From contig NC_134684.1 in the NCBI RefSeq assembly GCF_024713945.1, positions 2,027,001 to 2,091,000 on the forward strand: a DNA stretch of 64,000 nt. Reading direction: 5' to 3'. The notes under the pieces were generated by a model. The model saw nothing but the letters and a program-made list of their open reading frames with translations. It was not told the DNA's origin and made no database searches. Origin of the DNA: Dermatophagoides farinae. Taxonomy: Eukaryota > Arthropoda > Arachnida > Sarcoptiformes > Pyroglyphidae. Positions 1-11,951 of the stretch are shown here, in pieces. The first letter of the stretch is position 1. Every line of letters starts with the position of its first letter. A program made the position numbers and the translations under genes.

Positions 1-678
1 AAATAATAAATATGATGATGATGATGATGATGATGATGATAAGGTAATGACGTTATTATGAAAAAGCGCGAATGAAAGATATGAAAAACCAGTGATTAAC
101 CTGCGGTTAAATTAATCAATTACATGTACATTTTCAAAATTGAATAAAAATAGCAGATGAAATCATGTTATAGCTTCAATGATGGATTCTTATCGACACT
201 TTTTTTCTCAGAATACGATTTCAATCATCATATGATTAAAATTCAAACTGCTGTCGCAAACAAAATTAGAAAATGGAAAAATGTTTATGGAAAACACATG
301 AACAATGACTGGTGGTCATTTTGATGATGATGATGATGATTATTACTATAATCACTATATATGCTTCTGTTGTTGATTCAAGAGCGATCGTCATCGATTA
401 CAAATTGGCAATGCCGTTAAACTATTCATTTTATTTTATTTCAATTATTATGTTCGTCTCTTGTCACAATATACAATTGATTTCTGTTTTTCCCTAAATC
501 AAAAAGAAAAAAAAACAATTTTCCTTCAATTTGTGCATTGTCTTCATTTGTAATTCCAATTTGTAACTGAACTCTGACAGATTTTTTTTCTGTTCATTTA
601 AATCTGGCAACTTCAAATTTTAGTCTTTTATTCATTTGATTTTATTCAGTTTGATCGATCACGGTTTTAATCATAAGA
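1..678. other. AT-rich gene flank, no gene seen
   Basis: No supportable coding exon. It holds a (GAT)n microsatellite near the left edge and another at about 322-340. The last part is presumably the promoter and 5' leader of the SCP2-domain gene that starts at 679. Confidence 0.5.
12..40. repeat. (ATG)n trinucleotide microsatellite
   Basis: About nine to ten tandem ATG/GAT units. The same triplet recurs throughout the window in intergenic DNA, introns and UTRs, and seems to be a genome-wide feature. Confidence 0.9.
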
Positions 679-2338
679 ATGTCAAAAAATAACATGGCTA
701 TTTTATCAGGTTTGTTTTAATGTGGAGAATTTTTTTTTCTCATTATTATCTCGACATTAGAATCGGTTCCAAATGGTAAAATAATCGAACATCTTAATGC
801 TGAACAAATGGATCGATTATTTATGGAAAAATTTGGATCAAGAATAAATTCAAATGGTGAGATTCGTTTGCCTGATCCATCGGTGGCTGGTGTGTATGAA
901 GTACAAGTGTTAATGCCATCGAATGAATCCATTTTGTATTGTAAGTATGACAATTGATATTGCTAATTTATTATCAACAATAATCATGTATGTTTAGCTG
1001 TTGATTTGCGTCGTGGCCGCTTAGTTCGTGGAAAGCCACCATCCGAAGATTGTGATTGTCGTGTTCAGATATCAGCTTATGATTTATTGAGTATGTTGAA
1101 TGGTCAACTAGATTTTGCTCAAGGATTTCTTCAAAGGAAATTACGTATCGCACACGGTAATCAGGCTTCGGCATTCAAATTCTTGCATTTACTCATTGAT
1201 ATTGCCTCATCAACATCTACTGAAGATAGTAGTAAAAATTTAAAATCTAATGAAAATGATAAGATTTCCATAGTGCCCACTGATGGTCTCAAATCGGATG
1301 TTATATTCACAATAATTCAACGACGTTTGAGTAGCGAGCCAGAATTGGTCAAACAAATGCCGTTCATTATAGAGATAAATTTAACCCAAAATGGTCGTCC
1401 AATAGCTACATGGACATTGGATACAAAAACAGAAGGAGGTCGAATTTATCGTTATCAATCAAAAAATGATGATTCAACCAATACCAACAACCGGATTAAG
1501 CCAGACGCTGCCATCACAATCGATGATAATGATCTTGTTGCCATAATGTTGGGTAATATGAATCCACAACGAGTGTTTATCTCTGGTCGAATGAAAATTA
1601 GGGGAAACATAATGCTGCTTCAAAGGTTAAATCAATTTTGGACAAAAATTCAGAACACCCGACGTGGTCCAGACTTTCCATTTGTCAAGAAATTGTTAAC
1701 AGATAATGTGTGTATTTTTTTTTTAATTGAAACCTATTATGAATGGCTAGAATTAAGCAATTCTTTAGAAATTCGAGACAGGTCTTGGAAGTGAAATGGT
1801 ATTTTTCGATTGGATCGCTCGATTGGTTCGGCCGCCTTTCCAATTGGCCGACTGTACTATACATTTGATCATCACCGCTAAAAGAGAAAAACAAATCGAA
1901 TGGGGTAAGAATTGAAGCTAGTGTATACAGTGTAACTATTGTGAATTATCATCTCTTTCTTTGTCCTACATGACCATAGTTATATTGTATGATTCAAATA
2001 ATCAATTATCATCGATCCAGCGACGACGAATAGTCGGTGTCGAGAACTATGGCAATCATAATGATCATTCTCGATCGATAACATTGGAAATGGATGATCA
2101 GGAATTTTGTCGTCTGGTTCATTCTTCGGATCAAAACTTGATGCAGGTATATACACTTGAAACGTACCAAAAAAAAATATGACCATAATGGAACTTTATA
2201 ATACATTTACAGGCTATTGACAAACGTCTTGTCCATGTCACAGGCGACGATCGACTATTATCCGACGTGTCTAAGTTATTTGATCAAATAGCCGATAACG
2301 ATCAGACCCCTGTAGTTAGTTTGAAGGCCAAACTTTAA
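679..2338 (+). CDS. Protein with three tandem SCP2 (sterol-carrier) domains
   Basis: Six exons: 679-709, 761-940, 998-1707, 1778-1904, 1980-2146 and 2213-2338. The frame closes at 446 residues. The SCP2 fold binds lipids or sterols. Its C-terminal signature, a DDND-type loop followed by a hydrophobic helix and a final helix, is clearest in the middle copy (DAAITIDDNDLVAIMLGN, then VFISGRMKIRGN, nt 1507-1620). A first copy lies upstream (AYDLLSMLNGQLDFAQGF, nt 1075-1128). A third, more diverged copy spans exons 4-6 (ITLEMDDQEFCRLVHSS, then VHVTGDDRLLSDVSKLF). No dehydrogenase, thiolase or stomatin part is attached, unlike HSDL2, SCPx or STOML1, and there is no clear peroxisomal C-terminal signal (it ends in KAKL). 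The start at 679 was chosen because exon 1 splices in frame and gives a short leader. A polyadenylation signal is at 2428-2433. The third domain is the least certain. Confidence 0.8.
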
Positions 2339-2681
2339 AATCAACTAACAATTGTTTGATTACTTATATTGGGTTTTATTTTAGAAATTGTAAAGAGTTA
2401 AACTGGTGGTATCTGTATGTTCTTGGTAATAAAATGTCTTTGTAAAACTATTGTTCGAAACTTATTCCATACAACATGCTAGTATGTGTCATTGCTGTTA
2501 GTCTTTGGTCAAACACAATGGTCAAAGATGGCTAGGATCAATAGATTTTTTTTCTCTAGATTGATTTGTAGTGTCACACAATCACTTGACGCTCTGACGC
2601 TCTGTGTAATTTTGTTGTGAACGTAAAAAAGTGTTCAACTTGAAAAAATAATGGTAAGTTTCATCGAATGTTGTAATTTTA

Positions 2682-4008
2682 TTGCAATTAAATTGGTTTT
2701 TCCAACTTTTAAGAATTCATCGATGCTATTGTTTGGTGATCTTATTGATCACAAGCTATAATGATCAAGCGAATGGACAAAAGGCTGCTATGACAATGGC
2801 CAACAATTTTTTCAATCGTACAACGTATCCATTGATCAATGGAATATCAAACTTATTCACATTTTATCAGGCATATCGACCATGTCAAACTGAATTCAAT
2901 ACGACCGGAACTTGCCTGGCTCGATCCGATTGTCTTGCTAGAAATGGTATGGCTGCCGGAGCCTGTGTAGCCGGCGTTACCGTTTGTTGCGATCTTAAAT
3001 TTACATGTGGTGGCCGTACTGATAAAAATGAAACCATATTTGTCAATCAAATGTATCCAATGGCCGACAATATGACCAATACGTGTCAGATAACGATCGA
3101 AAAACAACCTAACGTTTGTCAATTACGTTTGGATTTTGATGAATTCACTTTGGCACAACCGGATGAAAATGGTCAATGTACCACAGATTCATTTATGATT
3201 CGAACTTCAGTTGGTGAACGTTTACCAATATTATGTGGAGAAAATCCTGGACAACATCTCTACATCGATGTTGGTAGTGGTTTTATCAATTCAAATCCAG
3301 TTGTATTGTCTGTCGTAACTAATGGCGCCATTGGAGGCGATCTAGAACGTAGATGGCGAATCAAAATCAATATGGTTCCATGTGATTCGTTGAATATGGC
3401 ACCATCAGGTTGTTTGCAATACTTTAGATCGCCATCTGGAACGGTTCAAAGTTTTAATTATGGTTCATCGGTAAGTGTCTTTCGGTCTTGAACATCGAAT
3501 ACTATCTAATCGTCATGAATATAGATTGTTAATAAAGCCAGATATTTGTCCAATCTTCGTTATACGGCTTGCATCCGAACCGAAGAGAATTTTTGCGGAA
3601 TCAAATGGCGAACTGAACAGCCGAATTCTTTTTCATGGGGATGGCCAATTAACCGTTCTGGTCAAATACGTGAAAATTCCACCGCGTTAACATTCGCTGG
3701 TGGCCACTGTAATAGTGATGATTATGTTGGCATCGATCAAGCCACTTATGAGGATAATAACCCATTTGCATTGGATGAAGATCGCTTTTGTGGTCTTGGA
3801 TTAATGGATCATGGCCAAGTATTCTGTGAGTAGCAATAAACAGACATGTGATGGACATGATTCAAACAGTCCTTTTATCTTTCTTTTTTTAGCTCGTTCA
3901 AAGCCATTCCAGTTGAAAGTTCGATCAAACAATGATCATCGATTGAATGGCCAACAATCTCAACAGGGTTTTAGTTTGCATTTTACTCAATTACCTTGTG
4001 TGCTTTGA
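2682..4008 (+). CDS. Secreted CUB-domain protein, start uncertain
   Basis: Three exons: about 2682-3471, an exon resuming near 3525, and a last exon from about 3892. It belongs to a family of arthropod secreted proteins with a hydrophobic leader, a cysteine-rich clip-like motif (C-x-SDC-x-G-x-C-x-GVTVCC, nt 2914-2991) and CUB-type beta-sandwich sequence with spaced cysteines. CUB domains mediate extracellular protein contacts; the role of this protein is unknown. The leader (CYCLVILLITSYNDQANG, about nt 2721-2774) is a good signal peptide, but no ATG lies in frame before it. The reading frame opens at 2658 after a stop. ATG 2651 is followed at once by a GTAAGT donor, but I could not join it in frame, and the next in-frame ATG (2790) would drop the leader. 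The 3' neighbour on the minus strand ends 99 bases away. Confidence 0.72.
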
Positions 4009-4106
4009 AAATGGTAACAAACAAGCATTGATTGTTTATTCTATCATTTTAAAAATTTTTATAATTCAATAAAAACACAACATTCATTTTTAACAACATA
4101 CAAAGT

Positions 4107-4661
4107 TTATGGCATTATATATTGATAATTTTCCTTCATTTTTGCCTTTTTGTCTACGTTTGAGAAGGTAATAAACGTTTCAGATTCCAGCATACCACTA
4201 TGAGGCCAACAGAATAATTTCGAATACAATCGAATGGAAAGCAATAGTATAGCTAATAATAATGTCATCAACATGCATGACAAGCCAATATCGAATCGAA
4301 GATGATCGAGCATTTCTTGTCGACATCGTTTTGTTGCTTTTAGGTTCGATTCAATAATGGACACTTGAATTTCGTCATCATCATTTTCATCGTCAGTGAA
4401 TAGCATACCTTCGATAATGTGTATGCCATTTTCATTCGATGGCGATTGATTCTTGTTTTGCCAACAATCGGCCAACTTTCATTCGAAATTGAAAAGGTTT
4501 ATTATTATAAAAAAAACAATCTAACTATTCTATTAAAAAAAACTTACCATCGTGTCATATTCACGCAATGCAATGGTAGGAATTTTGATCAATAACGCAC
4601 CAAACAGAATAAACAAAGAATAGAATAAAAGTCTTACGATTAACGAACAGGTGGTCATCAT
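4107..4661 (-). CDS. Small protein with two membrane segments, unassigned
   Basis: Two exons on the minus strand, 4661-4548 and 4475-4107, joined in phase 0 by a GTAAGT/AG intron, give 160 residues. Exon 1 encodes an N-terminal hydrophobic segment (LIVRLLFYSLFILFGALLI). Exon 2 encodes an acidic linker (DDENDDDE) and a second hydrophobic segment (GLSCMLMTLLLAILLLSI) with a short basic cytosol-like tail. This suggests a hairpin membrane protein or one with a cleaved or retained signal anchor. I do not recognise the family. The splice consensus and clean frame support a real gene. It is convergent with the CUB gene, and the predicted 3' ends overlap. Confidence 0.6.
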
Positions 4662-6329
4662 GGTTTGAATGGGTCCTGGTTATAAAACGACTTTACAAAT
4701 GTCGTATTATAACCAATTTCGGATCCATCATTTTCATCATCAATATTTGATGATTGATAATTTCGCTCTTGACCTTTGAGAGCAAACATTATTATTTTTA
4801 CTTAGAACACCAACAACATATTATTAATCGATCCATAATCCATTCACAATGCATTGACAATATATATATTGTATACAATTCACATTTGAATTTGTTTCAT
4901 TCGGTGCTTTGGATAAAGAAAGCATGATCTGAGTAGTAGTAGTGGTTCAGATAATACCAAGCGATGTACTTGTATGAATGTTAGATGAATCAACTCATGC
5001 GTAATTGTTGCCTGTTGTTGTTGGTGGTGGTGGTCATTATATCTGCAAATCATCAAACGCGTATGGTGTGTATTTCCATTGTAGCATTCGTGGATACATC
5101 ACAATATATATATATATTTGACTTATTCTCTGTCCATAAATTATCGTTCAAAACTTTTTATTTATTTTTTTTTTATTGGTCATCAATATTTGTGAATCGA
5201 TTAATCATAATATATCACACACACATCACCAGTGCCTTTGTGTGTTTGTTTTATTGATTATAATCAAAAATTTTGTCCCAAACACATTATGTGATCATAG
5301 TGAGCGCATTGTGGATAAAGGTATGTTTATTTTAGCTCAAATCTCGATTTGGGCGTTTGTATCTCTCTCTCTCTTCTATTGGTTTGGTTTTTTTTGTGTT
5401 GACCCCCTTTTTTGTTTTTGTTGAACCAAAACGATCACACACACACACATCTGCTATTTCGATCAATAGTTTTTTTTTGGTTATAAAATGGCAATTGAAC
5501 CAATGATAAAATATGGCATTTGCTCGATTTAGTAGTTAATACTTAAAAAATGAGTATATATGTCCATATTTAGAATTGACCATAACTTGCCGCGTTGGCG
5601 CTATCTCATTCTCTCTTTTTTTTGACCATTAAATAATGTCGTGATGGACATTGTTATCGATTCAATCGATTGAAATAGATAATGAAAATGACCGTCTAGC
5701 AGCAAAATCAAGAGGGTATTTACACCTGAGCCAAATTGATCATCATCATCATTATGATTATGGTTTTTGTTGTTTGGCTGGCAGCACGCACACCTTGATT
5801 GAACTGCTTCCTTTTTGCTGCCTTATATGGCCAAATGTATATACATAAACACTTGTATATTATTACCTTTCCTTAAACCGACCAACAAATGGCTTTTTTG
5901 CTTTTGTTTGGTGTTGTTGTGTTTGTATGTGTGTGTGTGTGTAATAGAGTGTGTTAGCTCTCCACAGAGATTCGTTAGTGTTTATGAAAGAGATGGGCTG
6001 TATACAATCATCATTCAAGCTATGGCTTTGACTTATTGCACGATTTTCATTGTCAGCAAACAACGCCAGCACCAACCACCACCACCACAATAATCAAAAC
6101 GACCATCGATCGATTTCTGTAAAAACCAACAACAGTGTTAGTCCATGTTTAGAATCGGCAGATATTCTTTTCTCTCTATATCGATCTCACATGTGACATT
6201 TATTGTGTTTCAATAGCTCTAGTGAAAATATTTATCTGAATTAGTTTCCATTTCACCTATGTTTAGATCCAGATCTGTTCAATACGACAATCGCAAGAAA
6301 CTTGGATACCCCTGCAGAATTTGGCAATT
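4662..6329. other. Intergenic, upstream region of the PTB gene
   Basis: AT-rich, with T runs, short CA/TG and GGT/GTT repeats, and a CCA run at 6075-6090. Short open frames here are low-complexity and show no family match. It lies between two divergently transcribed genes and probably holds both promoters and the 5' leader of the PTB gene. A possible upstream PTB exon beginning after the AG at about 6267 cannot be excluded. Confidence 0.5.
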
Positions 6330-9300
6330 ATGACAAAGGTATTTAATGTATATATATTCTGTCAACATTCTTTTGACATAATGTGATTGTATTGTTTAGC
6401 GTGGAATTGATGATTTATCATTCAACAGTGGTAATGTAACTGTTGTACAATCATCGACGTCATCAACAACTACAGAAACAATGAATTCGACACCAGCGAA
6501 TTCATCGGCCATTCCGGTAAAAGTGGAAGACCGTGATTCCAAATCTATCGAAAAAAGCCTTGATTACTTAAATGGTAATGGTAGTAATGGTTCGACAATT
6601 CATTTGGAATCATCATCTGGAGCAATGCATCAAAATCATCATAGTAATAATAAGAAATTTAAATCTTCCTTGGAATCATCAGCTGGTATTTTGCCAGCAT
6701 CGGGCAAATCTCGTGTTGTTCATATTCGTAACATACCAGCTGAAACTTCCGCACAGGAATTGATAATTCTGGCATCACCGTTTGGTAAGGTTACCAATTA
6801 TCTCTTCGTACGAAGTAAATGTCAGGCGTTCGTTGAGTTTGAGTCTCATTTTTCGGCTATGCAAATGGCTGCTTATTGGATTCAGACCACAATTGGCGGT
6901 ATACCTACTCATGTTCAACCTACTATCAAGTAAGTCAAAATCTGAAAACATATGTAATTTACTCTCATTATTCTTCTCTTTCCAGAGGTCGACACGTACA
7001 TGTTCAAGTATCAAACCATAAAGAATTAAGGACACATGAGCAAAACAATGGTGCTAATAATGGATTGCCTTCCTCATTCTCTAATGGAATGGCTGATAGC
7101 TATGCAGAATTGATGGCTGAGGCCATTGATCAACAGCAAGCCGACGTTAGTCTTACACCTTCGCCTGTAATCCGGGTGATCATCGAGAATCAAATCTATC
7201 CGATCACATTAGATGGTCTATATCAAGCATTTTCTCGTCTTGGTGGTAAAGTGCTCCGTATCTTGACGTTTCAGAAAAATCAACAATTACAAGCATTAGT
7301 ACAATTTGGCGATCTAGCCACAGCCATCCAGGCAAAAACAAGCTATGATGGCCAATCTTGTTATCCAGGTTCTTCTGCCGGTTTCAACGTGATGCGCATC
7401 GAATATTCCATTCTACAGAATCTGATTGTCAAATGTAATAATGACAGATCTCGTGATTATACAGCGAGTACTACGAATGGTAATGGTATTTCTTTAATAA
7501 ATGGACAATGTGCTGCCACAGCAATCAATGGCTCAACAGGTCAATCGGTCTCGACATCAAACAGCAATTCCGCCGTCACGAATCATCTCACAGATCCTAC
7601 CGAAATGGCCGCAAGTCTATTTAATCTGACTGCTGGTGCTGCTGCTTTATCAGCCAACAATTTCAGTTCACTAACTCCTTTGGGTGGAGGGGGGCTTACG
7701 ACCAATGGACATCACCGTCATCATGCCACCAATTCAGCGGCCAGTATTATTTTGAATCAGCAACAGAATGCCTATCTGGCCGGTCATCCTTACACATCAT
7801 TGCAACAAGCCATATTGGCTAATTGTGGTGCACCATCATTGGCCGCCATCAATCCAACATCAACAGCTAATGCGGCTGCAGCAGCGGCCATGTTTGCCGC
7901 TGGTTTGCCTGCTGCTGCTGCAGCTAATTTGGTATTCACTTCCGTAATTCACGTTTCCGGCTTGAATCCAGAGGTATGATGCCACTTGCCATTTTTGTTA
8001 ATTTATTAACCTATATAGCTTATTTTCCTCATATGATCGGCATGTAATGGATCTAATTTTTTCGTTCATTTTTGGCTAATATTGATTTTTTCGATTTTTT
8101 TTTGTTTTTGTTTCCATTTTTTCATCTTTCTATTATCTCTCTCTATCTTTGTGCCTTGATTGATTGATTGACTCACTGACTGACTGACTGATTGACTATC
8201 GACCAAATATATCTCTGATCTGAATATTTCTGATGCACACGACAACCACAATCGACACTCACAATCATCTTTAAAAATCCACTTTTCTTATCACTTATGT
8301 TTTCTTTATCAATTGTTGATTGTTGTGTTCTACCTTCATTCTTCAATCTTGGACGTCGGTTCATCATCATTCATTCGGATAAAATTGCTATTTCAACCGA
8401 TACGGTTCCATGATGTGCGTGCGTGCGTGTGTTTTCACCATTTTCCTAAAATAACTATATCATACACAAATATGATTGGAACGCACACACTGAAATCATG
8501 TGCTCTAAATTTCTTATATTGAACTTATGCTATCCTCACCCCTGTGTGTCTTGATGTCAAATTATGCAGCACGTCACTCCCGATGCTTTATTTACTTTGT
8601 TCGGTAATGCTTATTTTGTTGTTTCTCTCTATTAAGTAATTTCCTATGAACAATTTCCTTTCCAATTTTTTATGGTGTTGCTAAATTCTTAATCCTTTAA
8701 ATTTACGATCTAATCTTTTCTCGTAGGTGTTTATGGTGACGTGATACGAGTCAAAATCCTTTTCAACAAAAAAGATACAGCATTGATACAGATGGCCGAA
8801 CCAAATCAGGCACAGAATGCCATTTCTTATCTGGATCGAACTCGTTTGTTTGGTAAGACCATCCATGTGATGAGCTCCAAACATCAAATGGTGCAGATGC
8901 CCAAGGAAGGACATCAGGTAATTTAACTAAACAATTTATTCATTCTACCTGAACATTCTACCTTGATTGACCGTTCTTGTCCTTGATTTCTTTGTCTGGA
9001 CTTTGAATTAGGTCTAATCAAGGAAAATAAAATATTGATTGTTTCCAAGTTCGTGGCAAACTTGTTTGTTATGTTAGCTATTGAATATTTCACCCAATCA
9101 ACAATTGCTAAATTCTCATCTATTTAACTTGACTAGGACTCTGGATTGACCAAAGATTACGCGAATTCACCTTTACATCGTTTCAAGCGCCCCGGATCGA
9201 AGAATTACAATAATATCTACCCACCTTCAGAGACATTGCACGTTTCTAATATCCCACCCACATGTTCGGAGGATGATCTTCGTAGATCATTTCAACAGGA

Positions 9301-9682
9301 AACGGGCAAGCAAATACAAAAATTTAAATTCTTTCCCAACGACCATCGAATGGCATTGATACAATTCGACAGTATTGAAGACGCCGTCCTCTCATTGATT
9401 AAAATGCACAACTTCAAGTAAGTAGAATCATTTTTTTTCTTTATCCTCCTCTTTAGTAGGCCCTAACCGAATACACTGTCAGATTTCGGTTAGGTTTGGA
9501 CAATAAGAGGTAGAAAATATGAATAATTGCAGTATAAACAAACACGATGCTAGTTTATTTATGCATTGTTTAGTTATTTATCTGCTTTGATCCCACATAT
9601 TCATTATGAATTTTTTCATTTTTTTTACAGAGTCGCCGAACATTCACATCTTCGAGTTTCATTTTCGAAATCACCTGTTTGA
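6330..9682 (+). CDS. heph: Polypyrimidine tract-binding protein (PTBP / hephaestus)
   Basis: RNA-binding splicing regulator acting in the nucleus on pyrimidine-rich RNA. Seven exons: 6330-6338, 6400-6929, 6986-7973, 8570-8603, 8727-8917, 9137-9417 and 9631-9682; 694 residues. The start [11 protein letters not shown] matches the family's TKRGSDEL N-terminus. Four RRMs are seen: RRM1 (about 107-185, [11 protein letters not shown], ending in VSNHKEL), RRM2 (about 238-320, [18 protein letters not shown], ending NNDRSRDYT), RRM3 (about 500-585, [26 protein letters not shown]) and RRM4 (about 612-690, LHVSNIPPT, ending [11 protein letters not shown]). The RRM3-4 linker keeps the family's [21 protein letters not shown] long Ala/Asn/Ser/Gly-rich linker of about 180 residues separates RRM2 and RRM3, longer than I recall for vertebrate PTBP1. 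Exons 4 and 5 split RRM3. The tiny first exon is the least certain part. Confidence 0.95.
9448..9510 (+). other. Inverted repeat / hairpin in the last PTB intron
   Basis: A perfect 10-bp stem (CCTAACCGAA at 9462-9471 with TTCGGTTAGG at 9485-9494) encloses a 13-base loop. An outer 6-bp stem (CCTCTT 9448-9453 with AAGAGG 9505-9510) extends it, with an internal loop and GT wobbles between. It lies wholly in the 213-base intron 9418-9630. It could be an intronic RNA structure or a pre-miRNA-like hairpin. Confidence 0.6.
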
Positions 9683-11951
9683 GCATAAACGAGGTATATT
9701 TTTTCATTTTCATGATTATTTTCTCTCCTAGAGACGTTGTTTGATCCATATGATTCAAACAAACGTAAGACAAGAGAGACAAATGAAAGCCACTATTTCT
9801 TCTGTTCTGGAATCATACAAACCGAATATTTGATCGTTTGTAAAGGATTTTGGGTGGAGAAATACATTACCTAAAACAATCATACTGATTCAATGTTTTT
9901 TTCTTTCAATTAGCAGGATTTCGCTTTCATTATTGAATTCGACTTGCTCAACTTTATTTAATGATCATGTTTTAAAAGTGTAAGTATATATTTAATTTAA
10001 TTACTGCTTTTTTGGACAATGCCTCTTGCTCAAAGGCTGTTCGACTCAACCTATTTTTTGCATGTTGATACGAACCAATGCAAGAGGAAAGTAACCAAAT
10101 TATGCACAAAGTCCTGATTTTCATCTCCACTGTAAACTTTTATGATGAAAATTTTCGTATTTTGTTGTAACATTGTTTTCTTTTCTTTTTTTTTTTTTTG
10201 TTTTAGATTCCAATTTCAACTTCTTTAAACCCATCAAATTATGTTCCAATTCAAACGAAATATGTTGCCTTGTTCTTGGTCCATCCATGAATCGATTCTT
10301 CAATTGTGAATTCACTATGAATCATTCCAACACATCAAATTCACATAAAACACAATCGTTGAGCTTGCAATTTGGTGCCTTAGCACAGATTTCTTTTATT
10401 ATTATAATGAACAGACCAAAAAGCCAACCACAACGCAAATAATAAATGCCAGGAGTATTGTCCATTGGTTCATATTTTTTCATCATCATCTTCACATTCA
10501 TTCATTCATTCATTTATTTGCCTATCATAAGATTATTTTTATTTTTTTATCATTGTATTGGAAAATCATCGCTTATTCATCATATTTTGCCTTGTTTTGA
10601 CCAAAAAGATCGATCATTAATTAGCCAAAAAAAAACGTGGTCCAACCAAAATTGCTGAAATTAGTCTTCCTTTTATTTTTTTTCGCCGCTTTACCGTTTG
10701 ATCGGGCCAATTCATCCGTCCATTTTTTAAAATTAAAAAATTAATCGTTACATTCCAATCAAATGAATATAATAAAATTAATATCTCACACACACACACA
10801 TACACACACAATAACACACACGTTAATTGTATATGAATAAACGAATTTTTCTTTATCATTATCATTGAATGTCTAATCTTTGATTGAACTTCATCATTAT
10901 AATTTTGAGCAATCATTTTTTTTTTTGCTTTCTTAAGCGAATTTCTAATATTGAATTTGACGGATACACAAATGAAATTATCAGTGATTCAATCATTCGA
11001 AATCAGCAAACTTATGTCCAAATCGTGGCCAATCAAAAAAAAATAGCTGACTATTTTTTAAAATAATTTTCTCATCCATGCCCATAACCATTGTGGTCAT
11101 AATGTTGATCATCATTTACATTATTTGCTAATGTGTTGATTTTGATTCATTCTTAAAAGAGAAAAGATTCATTAGTTTCATCCTTGTACATCAACAAGTT
11201 ATATCAACAGTAATGGGTTAAAGTTTATGAATCTTTTTTTTTCAAAAATGATTCAAGTTGACTTTAATTTTTTTTTGTTCGAAAATATTTTTGCAGATGA
11301 TTTAGAAAAAAAAGGAAGCCAGCTAAGCATAAAATGATGGTAATCGATGCCTCGATCCTTTCATTTTAAATGATCTCAGCATTCCTTTCATCAATGGATT
11401 TGTTGAGACCAAGTTTTAAATTTGGCCAGATGTACTTACAGTTGCAAAAGCTAGAAACCTATTCTAGGATTTTATCATTATCACAAATAATGATGATGAT
11501 GATGATGATGATGATGTACAGTGTAGTGTTGATATCTCGCTGCCAAAATCCATATCGGCTAAGCAATAACAACAGCTAGCCAAGCAAAATTTATCTCGAA
11601 TGCTTCGAGCAGCATTTTCCTGCATCTTCATTTTCAGGACCTAGATTAGCAGCCAGGTTCGATTGAAAGTAAGTATAAATATTGTTAGGATTCCATCATT
11701 TGGATTCATCATCGAAGAGTTGCTGAACATTTTTGTCTTCATCTTTTCGATTATACGAATTTTGTCATCTTCAATTTTTTCAACAAAAAATGTAAATATT
11801 TGTTGTTTGTATGACCCATTCATAATAATTCTGATTATCATCATTCTCTATTATATCCATCACAGATTTTTCTTTAATCTCTTCACAATTTCTGTTGGAA
11901 TCGTTCGAATACCAACCGACAAACCAATCATTCATTTTTTATTTGGCCAAC
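9683..11951. other. Intergenic, 3' side of PTB and upstream of apolipophorin
   Basis: 2.27 kb without a supportable gene. It contains T and A homopolymers, a CA-rich patch at 10790-10820 and a (GAT)n run at 11487-11515. Open frames up to about 100 codons are low in complexity and lack matches. The first part is probably the PTB 3' UTR and the last part the apolipophorin promoter and leader. Confidence 0.5.

Noticed and set aside
10173-10442. 89-codon open frame downstream of PTB
   Set aside because: Phe-rich start from a T run, no domain and no splice context; probably 3' UTR or spacer.
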